A stretch of 64,000 bases of DNA. Source: Vandiemenella viatica. Taxonomy: Eukaryota; Arthropoda; Insecta; Orthoptera; Morabidae. Below the pieces are notes generated by a model, which searched no databases, was not told the origin of the DNA, and saw only the letters and a program-made list of their open reading frames with translations. This document shows, piece after piece, positions 24,268-35,102 of the stretch. Position numbers and translations under genes: made by a program. Location of the stretch: the NCBI GenBank assembly GCA_031002005.1, contig JARYHS010013630.1:242489539-242553538 (forward strand), written 5' to 3'. Each line of letters begins with the position of its first letter. The first letter of the stretch is position 1.

Positions 24268-24939
24268 ATTGAGGTTATTTTCCCAAGAAAACTAACTGAA
24301 TATCTTGAAAAAAAAAGCAAAAAAAAAAAATTTAAATTTAAATTCCCCAAATGAAATGAATTATTCCCACAAAATCTAACTATCTCTTGTTGGTTCGGTT
24401 CTCTCTCCATCATTCATACTCAAAACAAAATATTCTTACTTATAACAATCCCAAAAACTTTTAATTTCCACTCACAAAATTATTACAAAAATCTTCAAAC
24501 TCATTCACTCTTAAAAGATCTACCTTAATGAGAATTTCTGATCAAATGGCAAAAATGTAAAATACAAAATATTAAATAATCACAAAATCATAAGCCTGTG
24601 TGTTCTCACAAAATTTCTCAAAATATCAAACATATTATCAAAATATAAGACATAAATTGTATACATGCAAATTACAACAGTACACTGAAAAATATTGTTA
24701 CAATGGAACATCAGATTTGTTTTTAGAAAAAACCTTAAAGTTTAACATTTTATAAACATAGACATAAAAACAAAATGGTGTTTTACAAATAATCTCTTTT
24801 TAGAATTCCATTTTGGAAAGTCTTTCGTTCTGTGAACGTCCTTGTTTGCATATTACACTGTTTTGTTATGGCCTTACCACTTTCCCTTTATACACTTTAA
24901 ACCCTTGTCGCAGAACCCCCTAAATGGGTGAAAACCCAA

Positions 24940-24957
24940 GTCCTGTCACGGTCGCCA
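24940..24957 (-). other. Primer binding site complementary to tRNA-Arg
   Basis: Minus strand reads TGGCGACCGTGACAGGAC immediately after the LTR end. It complements the 3' end (including CCA) of an arginine tRNA whose acceptor stem begins GACC, the primer used by several gypsy-group elements. From memory of tRNA sequences, not searched. Confidence 0.75.
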
Positions 24958-26991
24958 TGTAAGGACAAAAGCTGCATACCGGGGTTGAGTATCGCTTAAG
25001 TACCTTAACTAACAGTCTTGGTAGCACCTTACTGTCCAAAGAAAGTTTGTCGCATATTTTAATTTAGTTTGACCATGTTGCCAGGATGCAACGAGAATGC
25101 TAAAAGGTCGCCACAATATTTGATGACCCAAATATTGAAAAGGTATTTTAGTAGTTACAGAAATGAAACAGTTCACTTTTCCAAAAAGTCTTCAAGTTTA
25201 TTAAAATGAAATTCAAAGTTCAAACAGCATTCTTAAGTTGCGTAGGCTGAGCGAACAATCGATCCAAAAATTACAGATCATGGAGAGAGGTAACCCGCAC
25301 CAACCCCGACGGAGATTTACAAGTTCATATTACGAGAATGAGTACCACGCCCTGGGAGCCATCATGGCCGATTCCAGCAATGCCAACCTAAGATCTGAGC
25401 TACCAACTGAACGTCGGAACCGCCAAACTACCAACGCACACACGCTTAATTCATCTTACTAACACAACTGCAAACCCGGAAAAGACAAAGACGTCACCGC
25501 GACCTAACATTTATACCCTCGCTGACGTCAGAGCCAAAATACAAGTTTCTACTGGCGCCTAGGCGATCTAGGCCTGAAATATCTCAGTAACTAAACGGTT
25601 ATCCAAAACTTTAAGTGTGGCAGTGTTTCTACAATATTTAATTGTGAAATGATGAATATTTAGTGAATAATTTTAAGCAACTGGTTTAAAAGTTCTAAGT
25701 GTAGGAGTGAACTATTTCTCTACTTTGGGTAACTACTATTGTTCTGGAAACTTCTACATTTCGTCATTTTATTAACGCCATGATTTATGCAAATTGTTTT
25801 ATTATCACTGTGTTCTACAAAAATCCCTGATTTTATTGGTGTAATTTTCATTAAAATTGGTTCAGTGAAAGTTTAACTACGGCGTCACCAAAGTGCAATT
25901 TCAGTTTTATTTTTATATCTTTATTTCTATTAATTTTATCGCAAATCTAAAATTACCATGAGATTCTCTGAGTAAAAATACATATCTGAAAGTTATCTCA
26001 TCTCGATATCGGGTCGTAAACAGTTGTAATTAATTTCTAAACTCCACACGTGGATGTACTGAGAAATAAATTTCAAGATGCCTATAGAATTTGTTCTATT
26101 GCTTAGAATCACTTGAAATAATTATATGTGATATTAGATTTTTGGTTCTTTCCGGAAATCTACTTTTTATTTCGAATGTTCTCTAGGCTTTTGAGATAAA
26201 AATTATTAGAAGTGAAGTGCATCTGACGAAGTATAAACAAATTGATTTAAGTTATTTAAAAGTTCAAAAACTACGAAATTTTAGTGAAATTATATTTTAA
26301 TTGCCTGATTACTTCCCTACAATTACTTTATTTGGTTCGAAAGTGTGTTAAAACAGTGAAATGCCAAATATTAGAAATTACTTGTGCATTGAACTGGGTT
26401 ATTATGGATTATCATATCAAAGGTTAGTAAAAGGTGTTAATATCACTACAGAAAGTTACTTTAGTTGGTTTACTTGCTATTAAGTTACTCTATTGCTCCT
26501 AAAATTGGTTTAAAATGACAAAATGTTCCCCAGTTAGCAATTCCTAAGTCCAAGGTAATATTATTACTGATTATTTAATTTCCAGTTGATTAAAAGTTTG
26601 TTTATTATTATTCAGAGTTTATATTCGGCGTTTAGCAACTACTAAAGGTCTTTACTGCATTCAAATTGGTTTAGAAACTACGAAGTTAGCCTATATCAAA
26701 ATTTATTATTTGAAATTGAAGTTGTGGGATTTAATCTCTTTCCTCCCAAACTGATGTCTTCTTTTTGTTATCAAAGGTTTATTTAGAGCCTTTATTTAAT
26801 TATGGGTGCATTTATTATCCCTAAAAGGTTTTTATTTAGTGTGTTTGGTTACGGTATCTCTATGCTATACAAAGCTTTCCTCCCATAACCTAAACATGAA
26901 CTGAAAACGATCTTTTACTACAGAATAAGCTTTCCCTCTAATGTCTAAAGGTGAGAGGCTAGAATTTAACCAAAATCCTAAGATGCTTACA
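24958..26991 (-). repeat. 5' LTR (element orientation) of the 22231-26991 element
   Basis: 2034 bp partner of 22231-24255, same ends. Followed by the target copy ACTA and the resumed LINE frame. Confidence 0.9.
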
Positions 26992-27745
26992 ACTACCCTC
27001 CGACACAACCCCTTCCCCAAGTATTCGGGAGTCGTAAGGGATCACACCTTGTCATACAATAAACCTCTAATCAACCTTGCAGCAAAATTAAGAGCCAGAA
27101 ATAATTTTCTGTAGAAGTTAACTGGCACCGCCTGGGAAGCGTCCGCCTCCACACTTCGCACATCAGCACTGAACATTGTGTATTCTGCAGCTGAGCACTG
27201 CTCATATGTCTGGATGAATAGCACCAACGTCAAAAAGATCGACATAGTTTTGAACCAGACAATGCGGATAATTAGTGGATGTATCAAGACCACTCCACTG
27301 TACTGGATACCTGTTTTGTGTAACATCAACTCGCCTACGATAAGACAGCGCAATCACCTAATTTCTCAGTATAATAAGATCTGTAATAACTTGGATCTGC
27401 CCATCCACGACAACACGGTAACTCAATTTGAGAGAGTTAAATCAAGAAGTCCAAGCATAAAAACTGCAAAACAGATTATATCTAATAATTTTAACGGGAG
27501 AGAAACATGGAAATTGGAGTGGATAGCCTCAGCCCCACCAGAATGGAACTCCCTGTTAGATAATCAACAGGCACTAAAAGGACTCGACCTTCCTTGCAAG
27601 CTCTTAACAGAGTTAGGTCTGGCCATGGCAGATCTGCTTCAGCTCTGTACACATGGAGAATGAGGGATTCACCAAATTGCAACTGTGGTGATGAAAAACA
27701 AATGGTCACGTGACCTTTGATTGCCCACTTCGAGCCTTAAAGGGG
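26992..27745 (+). pseudogene. Jockey-like LINE reverse transcriptase fragment, 3' piece
   Basis: Continues the frame from 22098-22230. It includes KYSGVVRDHTL, LAAKLRARNNF, YSAAEHCSYVWMNS, LNQTMRIISG and WIPVLCNINSP, the conserved thumb/C-terminal region of these LINEs. It then reaches a C-terminal RDSPNCNCGDEKQ cysteine motif in a shifted frame near 27662-27700. A stop early in the segment and a frame change near 27650 make it dead. It is interrupted by a SINE at 27751 and ends at 28037-28105 (IDFIDISNEALHWLPYVDFE-stop). Confidence 0.8.
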
Positions 27746-27748
27746 ATC

Positions 27749-27750
<2 letters not shown>

Positions 27751-27793
<43 letters not shown>

Positions 27794-28026
27794 GCTTAAT
27801 GTCTCTTAACAGCGAGGTCTTTAGAGACGGGAAAGGATGGGGGGGGGGGGGCAAGGAATGGGAAGGAATTCGGCCATGGCCTTTTAAAGGAAGCATCCCA
27901 GCATTTACCTGGAGTGATTTGGGAAACCATGGAAAAACCAAATCTGGATGCCCGGACAGGGATTCGAACCGCTGTCCTCCCGAAAGCGAGGCCAGCACGC
28001 TAGCCGTTACATCACCACGCTTGGTG
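27751..28026 (-). mobile_element. tRNA-derived SINE with 39-base poly(T), in LINE
   Basis: Reverse SINE: its poly(A) tail appears as T-run 27751-27789, and the tRNA head with GGTTCGAATCCCTGTCC (minus) is at the right. A perfect 10 bp target duplication AGGGGATCAC flanks it (27741-27750, 28027-28036). The runs of G at 27840-27850 may be a homopolymer artefact. Confidence 0.9.
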
Positions 28027-28036
28027 AGGGGATCAC

Positions 28037-28105
28037 CAATAGACTTCATAGATATTTCAAATGAAGCTCTACACTGGCTGCCCTATGTCGACTTTGAACT
28101 TTAAT
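28037..28105 (+). pseudogene. Jockey-like LINE ORF C-terminal end
   Basis: Last codons of the LINE frame (IDFIDISNEALHWLPYVDFE then stop), corresponding to the usual end of this RT protein family. Repeated at 28773-28843 in the tandem copy. Confidence 0.7.
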
Positions 28106-28527
28106 TATAATTAATTACATTGTTATTAGTGTGAAACAATTGTATATAATTGTATTATTGATTATGTTCTGTGGCCATAAGATATAGAGTCATGCAGCAA
28201 CCCCGGTGTGTGCACAACTCCCGAGGCGCATGACTCATTTTCTATGTCATGAATAAGGTTAACTACCGAAATATTGAGTTTATTTATTTGTATGTTCGTA
28301 ATATATGTTCTTCTCTCGTCGCTGCCTTCAACTTTGGTGAGTGATGAGTCATTTTCCCTTTCCTTGCAATTATATTTGGTTTCACACTTTATCTACATCG
28401 AGGTCATCAGATACAGATAAGGACTGGGAGCAAGGAATGGGCTGGAATTTGGCCATATCTCTTTGAAGAAACCTCCCAGTATATGCCAGGGATTTTAGTC
28501 CAGGACACAGCATTACTGCTCATCCAT

Positions 28528-28762
28528 TAAATGCTTAATGTCTCTTAACAGCGAGGTCTTTAGAGACGGGAAAGGATGGGGGGGAGGGGGCAAGGAATGG
28601 GAAGGAATTCGGCCATGGCCTTTTAAAGGAAGCATCCCAGCATTTACCTGGAGTGATTTGGGAAACCATGGAAAAACCAAAGCTGGATGCCCGGACAGGG
28701 ATTCGAGCTGCTGTCCTCCCGAAAGCGAGGCCAGAACGCTAGCAGTTACATCACCATGCTCG
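28528..28762 (-). mobile_element. Second SINE copy in tandem duplication
   Basis: Copy of 27790-28026 with scattered substitutions and no poly(T); its head keeps a B-box-like stretch with changes (CAGCTCGAATCCC on minus). Followed by the duplicated LINE end. Confidence 0.85.
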
Positions 28763-29078
28763 GTGAGGGGATCACCAATAGACTTCATAGATATTTCAAA
28801 TGAAGCTCTACACTGGCTGCCCTATGTCGACTTTGAACTTTAATTATAATTAATTACATTGTTATTAGTGTGAAACAATTGTATATAATTGTATTATTGA
28901 TTATGTTCTGTGGCCATAAGATATATATATTTGGTTTCACACTTTATCTACATCAAGGTCATCAGATACAGATAAGGACTGGGAGCAAGGAATGGGCTGG
29001 AATTTGGCCATGTCTCTTTGAATCCCAGTATATGCCAGGGATTTTAGTCCAGGACACAGCATTACTGCTCATCCACCA

Positions 29079-29603
29079 TGATTGGTACCAAATTATCATC
29101 ACTTTGATGACATTAAGGTAAAATGTTGTATCCCTCAAAACATGGCAAATATAAATTGTATGTATATCAGTTTATTTTTGTTGGTTTTCCATTTGCATAA
29201 AATATTGTAACCCCAAATCATTACTTTTGTTTTATTATTGATTTTTAAGTATTTATAACTCCTATGATAAAAATATAATAATGTAAACTGTATTAACCCA
29301 CATACTGTAAGGTTACAGCATTTTACTACATATTCCCACAATACAGTGGTTTTAGTTATGTTTTACGTTTGGTCTTTACATTTTACCATACTTAAAACTG
29401 TATCTATTTGTGTGATTCACAACAAATGGTAAGCTGTGTTTACCCCCTCAATTTTAGAAATAAGTTATATTTTGGAGTTTTTTTAAGTTAATTGTTGATT
29501 CATTGTTTTATTGGTAATTTCCTTATGATGGTTGAAAGATCAAAAAGAATTATAACATGGCACTTAGAAGGTTCATAACCTGCCAAAAGTATACATACAG
29601 ATT
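29079..29603. other. No gene seen
   Basis: AT-rich unique-looking sequence between the tandem duplication and the CR1 LINE. Confidence 0.6.
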
Positions 29604-30455
29604 TCAGCAGAGGTTATTATTGTGCAACAAGTGGTTGAGTTGTAGTTGGTGTAGGAAATGGTTCCATTGCGCATGTTGGGAAGAGGAAACGTGAGAAATA
29701 AATGAGGCTCCCATGGTTTTGTTCATGTTGTCTTAGGGAAGATAGGATGAGAGAGATGGGCGAAACGAACAGGGAGTTGCATGAAAGGATCAGGGTTCTT
29801 GATGCTCATCCTGTGGGGGCTCAGCCTGTGGAGGAGGGGCCTTTGGAGGTTCAGACTATGGAGGCTCAACCTGTGGAGGCTGAGCTTGTCAAGGCTCATG
29901 CTATAGAGGCAGAAAGTAGAGATAGTGGGTTGGAGGAAGTTGAGAAGGACGGGTGGGAGCTGGTAATAGGTCATACAAGAAATATGGTTAATAGGATGAA
30001 GCCAGACATTTCAGAAATTGTGGATAAAAATAGGTTTGACCTGTTGCCAGAGTCAGGAGGAGATGAGCCTTGTGTAGCTGTAGGAGTAGGTAAGATGCAG
30101 CAGGCCTTTGGAAATAAGGGCATGCAAGGCAAGAATACGAAAAGGGTTTCTGCTGCTAGATAGCGGTGGGAGAGGTGTAAGCCCTCTTCTGCAGGATCAG
30201 TTAGTTACAGCTTGCCAGGTCACAAGTTTTTTCAAACCTAGTGCAGCATTAGGTCAGGTAACAGAGGATATTGGTTCACTTTGTAGGGGTTTCACTAAGG
30301 AAGATAGAGTAGTGATAGTGGGAGGTTCGGGGAATAATATTGATAGAAACGTGAGTTATAATATAGAGAGTGACCTGAGGAAGGTGATGAAGTGTGCACA
30401 GCATATCAGGGTTGAACTCATGCAGGTCCTAAGTCACCATGACAGGCCATAAATG
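29604..30455 (+). pseudogene. CR1-type LINE ORF1: zinc finger plus esterase-like region, broken
   Basis: A PHD-like zinc-finger pattern reads through 29616-29745: CNKW, SCSWCRKWFHCACW, then (other frame) PWFCSCCLREDRM. A coiled, Glu-rich stretch follows (about residues 10-100 of the frame at 29702), with repeated PVEAQ-like units. The next frame (to 30452) carries VVIVGGSGNNIDRN and later HHDRP. These fit the SGNH-esterase-like domain that, with a PHD finger, is characteristic of CR1-clade ORF1. ORF1 proteins bind RNA and assist retrotransposition. The G-S-G-N context, in place of the usual GDSH, suggests a damaged catalytic block. Frame changes near 29700 and 30130 and a stop at 30450 break it; conserved text continues in frame fragments to about 30600. 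Confidence 0.7.
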
Positions 30456-30740
30456 AACTATGCTGTGAGGTGGTTAAATGTGGAAACGAATGTGCTACTT
30501 GGGAAGGGCATTATTTCTGTGTTGGGGGTTGTGCCTGTAAACACCATTGGTGGGTGGTGATTCACAAGGCATAGCCTACATCTAAATAGGAGGGGCAAGG
30601 GGTACTTTCTGAGTTGTTAGCTAAAGCAGTAAGAGAGCCCATTTCCAGTAATGATGGGGTGAGGACTGTGATCTTTTAGGTTAGGGGCTGCTAGTGAAGG
30701 GACAGAAATAGATGATCAAAGTGATACTGATTGCAGATGC

Positions 30741-31798
30741 ATGATGGGCAAAATCACAGATGTTAAAGAAATAGATGAAGTTGCTGGAACAATAACTGAA
30801 TCGGGTAAAACTGGGAAAGAGGAGGTTAATGCTGAAAATATAAAGCCAGTAATAAGGGTGTTAATGGTAAACTGTAGAAGCATAATTAACAAAGTAATCG
30901 AATTTACAAACTTAATAGAGAAACACGAACCACGAGTAATGATTGGGGTAGAGAGTTGGTTAAAAGAAGAAGTACTAGACAGTGAGGTTTTTCCTGATGA
31001 TTACAGAGTCTACCACAGAGATAGAGGAGCAAATGAAGGAGTTTTCATACTAGTTAGCAAAAACTACCACAGTTCACTGGAGTTCATTGATCAAGACCAT
31101 GAGTTACTTGGGGTAGATTTCTGGGGTAATAAAAAAGAAAACAAAATCAGGGTGATGGCTGTTTACCACAGTGGAAGAATATGATGAAGATGAGGCTCTT
31201 GGGGAGAAATTAAATTCATACTCGGATTTCAGAGGTGAGAATAAAATGGTCATTATTGGTGGGGATTTAAATTTACCATGTGTATACTGGGTAGGAAGTA
31301 AGATTAGTAACACAAGGGAACAGAGATTTGTAAATACCTTAATAAGGGAAGGAGGATTTACACAAGTGGTAGAGCAAAACACTAGGGGACAAAATATTTT
31401 GGATATATTCCTAATAAAGCCCGATGATAACCTTGTGGGATGTAAAGTAACCAAAGGAATAAGTGATCACGAAGCAGTTCTGATGGATGCTAGAGGATTC
31501 AGTGAACCAGCAGCCAAAATTGAAGGGGGAAATAGGTACAATTACAGACAGGCACAGATTTCAAATTTGAAGAGATATTTCAGAGAACGTTTCAGCAAAT
31601 GGAAGGAAGGCACAAGTACAGTAGAATCAAGGTAGGAAGAGTTCAAGGAGATAGTAAGAAATGGGGAAGAAAAATTTATTCCAAAGCAAAAAATAAAGAG
31701 AAGTACAGAACCCGTGTAGTATAATAGGAAAGTGAGGCAGTTAGAGAGATTGGTAAGAAGAGAACATAACAGAGTTAAGGACAGCAGGGTAGTAGGGA
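30741..31798 (+). pseudogene. CR1-type LINE ORF2: endonuclease domain, broken
   Basis: The apurinic-like endonuclease of a LINE. IRVLMVNCRSIINK (N of the metal site) opens the domain, then MIGVESWL (catalytic E), YRVYHRDR and GVFILV. After a frame change near 31170 come MVIIGGDLNLP (GDxN motif), QNILDIFLI and KGISDHEAVL (SDH motif). All expected catalytic motifs are present, in two frames. The linker toward RT is cut by a stop at 31634 and then by the SINE at 31799. Neighbours in order: ORF1, EN, SINE, RT. Confidence 0.8.
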
Positions 31799-32024
31799 CC
31801 GAGCGTGGTGGTGTAACGGCTAGCGTTCTGGCTTCGCATTCGGGAGAACGGCGGTTCGAATCCCCGTCCGGGCATCCAGATTTGGGTTTTCCATGGTTTC
31901 CCAAATCACTCCAGGCAAATGCCAGGATGCTTCCTTCAAAAGGCCATGGTCGAATTCCTTGCCCCCCATCCTTTCCCTTCTCTAAAGACCTTGCTGTTAG
32001 AGAGACGTTAAGCAGATAATAAAA
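31799..32024 (+). mobile_element. tRNA-derived SINE in CR1 LINE; best head in the window
   Basis: Forward copy with clear A box (TGGTGTAACGGCTAGCG) and B box (GGTTCGAATCC), the full body, and an end at AGACGTTAAGCAGATAATAAAA. A perfect 9 bp target duplication TAGTAGGGA flanks it (31790-31798 and 32025-32033). This is the best reference copy here for the family. Confidence 0.92.
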
Positions 32025-32033
32025 TAGTAGGGA

Positions 32034-33640
32034 ATATTTAAAACAACAAGGACTTAATAATAGCAAAGAAAGTGTCTAAAGATGGGTTTATGAAGAGTAT
32101 TGTCAGTGCAGGAGGACCATTGACTGGTGCATCTAGAAATTTCTATGGCTATGTTAGAAAACTAAGGAGAAGGGAGGCTGTTGAGACACTTATAGATAAG
32201 GATGGAGAAGAAGTTACTGAAGATTTGAAAAAGGCAGAGATTTTAAGTAACTTGTTTAGTGAGAGTATTAGGAACAATGAATCAGAAACAAGAGGGTCTA
32301 ATTCGGAGAACAAGCTTAAAAACACAATTAGAAATGAAGATACCAAAAAATTTGAAATACATCCTGATGAAATCATGAAGGAAATAAGAAAGCTGAAAAA
32401 ACGTAAAGGGGCTGGTGTAGATAATATTACTACAGCTATCTTAAAGATAGCCGGATGTGACATTGTACCTTATCTTGAAATATTATTTAAACTGAGTCTA
32501 GATACTTGCTGCTTACCACAAGACTGGAAAAGTGCAATAGTTGTACCGGTACCTAAAGGAGGGGTGAGAAACAGAGCCGGAAATTATAGGCCAATCAGTC
32601 TGACATAAGTGGTAGGTAAATTAATGGAAAGATTGATATGCAACCACATCAGAAATATATGTCAGGAACGTAAGTGGTTTTCAAGTAGGGAATATGGCTT
32701 TAGGCAAGGATATTCATGCAAATTTCAGTTGGTGCGATATATGCAAGATATTTCAGATGAAATGGACAAGGGAGGCCAAATTGATAGTGTAGGACTAGAT
32801 CTGTCAGAGTGAGCCATAAAATGGTAGTAAAAAAGTTAAAAACTCGTGGAGGGAATGAGAAAGTGATTTTCTGGATAGAAGAATTTTTAAAAGGTACAGA
32901 AAAACAGAAAGCTAGGGTAGGAAATGCAGTATCAAAAGATGTGGAAGTAAAAATGGAAGTGCCACAGGGTAGCATATTGGGACCGTTGCTATTCATTATT
33001 CTAATGAATAATTATGTTAATTGTTTACTATCTGAAATTAGATTGTTTTCAGATGACATAATGCTATATAAAAGGATCAAAACAGTAGAGGACTATAAAC
33101 AGTTTCAGGGTGATCTGGACACGATATCTAATTGGGTTGGTAAACATGGGATGAAAATAAATGCAAAGAAGAGTCAGCTTATTAGATACACAAATAAAAA
33201 AACAAAAGGTTAATTATGAATATAAGGTGGGGAAAGAATTTCTTGCTGAAGACTTGAAATGTAAATATCTTGGCATAACATTTGATAACAAGCTTAACTG
33301 GGCAGGACACATTGGGCAGGTGGTAGGAAAAGGTTTCAAAGTTCTGCACTTGTTGGAGAGTGATGAGGGGATGTACAAGGGAAGTAAAGGAATTGGCTTA
33401 CAAAAATTTGGTCAGACCAGTGCTCAAATATGGTAGTGTAGTATGGGACCCACATTTTGAATATCAAGTACAGAAGTTGGAGTGGGTGCAAAAAAGGGCT
33501 GCTAGATTTGTTTCTGGAAATTATCACAGAATGCAATCAGTAACAGATATGAGCTGGAATCTGATTCATTGCAAGACAGGAGGAGGGTCATTGGAGTGTA
33601 CAAGGAATGCCAACAACTAATTTGAGTTGAAACTGTTATG
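32034..33640 (+). pseudogene. CR1-type LINE ORF2: reverse transcriptase, broken
   Basis: RT motifs in order: KLKKRKGAGVDNI, PQDWKSAIVVPVPKGG, NYRPISLT, then a stop. Next come GKLMERLI, YGFRQGYSC, LDLS..SHKMV, VPQGSILGPLLF and RLFSDDIMLY. LKCKYLGITFDNKLNW, then VRPVLKYGSVVWDP and KRAARFVSGNY follow. The active-site box is FSDD in place of the usual FADD, with both aspartates kept. About 18 codons (the AFDKV part) are lost at 32810, which also shifts frame. Further stops occur at 32606 and 33211. The 3' tail stops at about 33640, short of the family end preserved at 42985-43490. Confidence 0.85.
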
Positions 33641-34411
33641 TGAGAAAAACTTGATTCTCACAGGATAATGATGAGAGTCATTACAACATATTTAAGTACA
33701 ACACCTGCTGCATAATGTTGTACTTTTAAAGCTATTCTAAGATTATTTAGGAAGTGGCAATACATTTGCAGCTGAACAAGTTTACTTCATCATGAGGTTC
33801 AATGAAGTTTTATTTTTCTTTAAGGCTAACAGTCATAAAAAGCCATTCATGTCAAGCAAAACAGAGTAACAGTAGCCCAGTAAATAACAGTCAAAGGCAA
33901 AATAATAATTTGCAAAGGCATGAAGTTCAAGTGGTCAATATTTTATGTAACCTATGAAGTTTCTCGTAATCATTGCTTGTGTTTCAAGCCTGTATGTCAC
34001 ATTTTTCCTAAGACATTTTCTAAAAACTATTGGGTTAGAATAAATATTTTGTAGTGTAATGACAAATAAATTTATAGTAAATCATTAGAAACTCATACCT
34101 GATTGCAAGAAGTAACAACCCCAAAATTTTGAAGTTTCACAGTTTTCAGTAGCATTTTCTTCTATGGTCCTGTTCTGTCATTATTGACAAGTTAAAAACT
34201 ACAAAATCTTGACACAAGAGAATTATGTAATATGTTAAGCATTGGCTCTTCTTAAGCCAAAGCAAAACTAATTTGCGAATAAACTGATAAATTGATAAAG
34301 TCTTTAGATTTATTTAATAGCATATGTTCTATATTTTCCCAAAAGAAAATTTTTATTTCTGTGTTGAAGAGTAGTTGTGTGAAAATGTATGCGGAAAAAA
34401 AAGTACCATAC
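33641..34411. other. No coding seen; presumed AP4E1 intron
   Basis: Lies downstream of the donor site of the AP-4 epsilon exon at 34412. AT-rich; no further adaptin exon recognised. Confidence 0.5.
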
Positions 34412-35102
34412 CTGCCTGAAGTCAATTGCTTGAGGTCTTCCGAGCACCAAGAGCCAACAAGGGAAGCTCTTCCTGAGCTTACTACACTGTTTGTAGGACT
34501 ATCTCTTGATATTTGTCGCAAATCATCAATATGATGGTATGGATAATTTAATAATGGGGGAACATATGGTTGCTCTCCATCTTTTAAACTTGTGATCACA
34601 ACATTATCCAAGAAGGTTAATGTAAAATCCAGTTCACTTGGTTTCAATTGATCCAGTGAGAAATCTTGTTTGACAGCAGGTATTACAGGTAAACTGTGCA
34701 TTAATTCACTGCAACACTCTCGAAGATAAGAGTCTCTTTGCGTTCTTGAAAGTATATCTTGCAGTAAGCTAATAATTTCACATGAGTAAAGTTTTTTATT
34801 CCAGCAGATAGATGTCAATGAATGCACAATTGAAATCAATATGTCTCTCACTCCTGGGGAGAAAGGACCATCTGTTTTTTCATTCCTGAGGATCTTGTGA
34901 CCTAACTCCACAATTTCACATATAACATTTCTTGTTGCATCTTCTGTTTTTCCAATATCTAGGGTAGAAAGCCCAAATCGACTTATAACCCAAACATATA
35001 ACTGTAGGATGGAGGTAACAGCCACCTTAGATTTTGAATATTTGTGCAGAATTTTTATCACTTTTTCTCTAGCAATCTGAATTTTTTCAGGTTGATCCTC
35101 GC
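34412..35102 (-). CDS. AP4E1: AP-4 complex subunit epsilon, internal exon (trunk/hinge)
   Basis: 691 bp exon of the large epsilon chain of adaptor complex AP-4, which sorts cargo at the trans-Golgi network. The acceptor (CTCTCCACAG before 35102) and donor (GGCAG|GTATGG at 34412) are good. It encodes helical repeat sequence from GEDQPEKIQIAREKVIKILH through LYVWVISRFG to a hinge-like segment: SELDFTLTFLDNVVITSL, then PPLLNYP, ending SEDLKQLTSG. This corresponds to the human stretch ending in the trunk (LSFLDGFV..G..PY.PP). It joins the 44205-44585 exon with matching phase (one base plus two), with no missing codons apparent. Residues before the acceptor in the same open frame are intron. Later exons (hinge, ear) are not found in the window. 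Confidence 0.78.

Larger units (their letters stand above)
22231..26991 (-). mobile_element. Non-autonomous LTR retrotransposon (LTR 2.0 kb, internal 0.7 kb)
   Basis: Two nearly identical 2.03 kb direct repeats, both running TGTAAGG...CTTACA on the plus strand, flank a 702 bp centre with no coding capacity. The target duplication is ACTA (22227-22230 and 26992-26995). Priming site and purine tract are on the minus strand, so the element reads right to left. It sits inside a LINE coding frame. The LTR is about three times the length of the interior, the reverse of ordinary gypsy elements. ORFs inside the LTRs (for example 22512-22859) appear in both copies, antisense to the element. Confidence 0.9.
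27790..29078. repeat. Tandem duplication of SINE + LINE tail + SINE fragment
   Basis: Segment A (27790-28186: SINE body plus LINE C-terminus and 3' flank) is followed by B (28377-28527: truncated SINE). A' (28528-28922) and B' (28929-29078) repeat them in order. A' lacks the poly(T), showing that the copy arose by DNA duplication and not by a second retrotransposition. 190 bp present between A and B (28187-28376) are missing between A' and B'. Confidence 0.85.

Noticed and set aside
27747..28049. Poly-lysine-ending ORFs and similar SINE ORFs (also 28513-28843, 31732-32019, 42530-42786)
   Set aside because: They are readings through SINE bodies and poly(A)/poly(T), repeated with every SINE copy.
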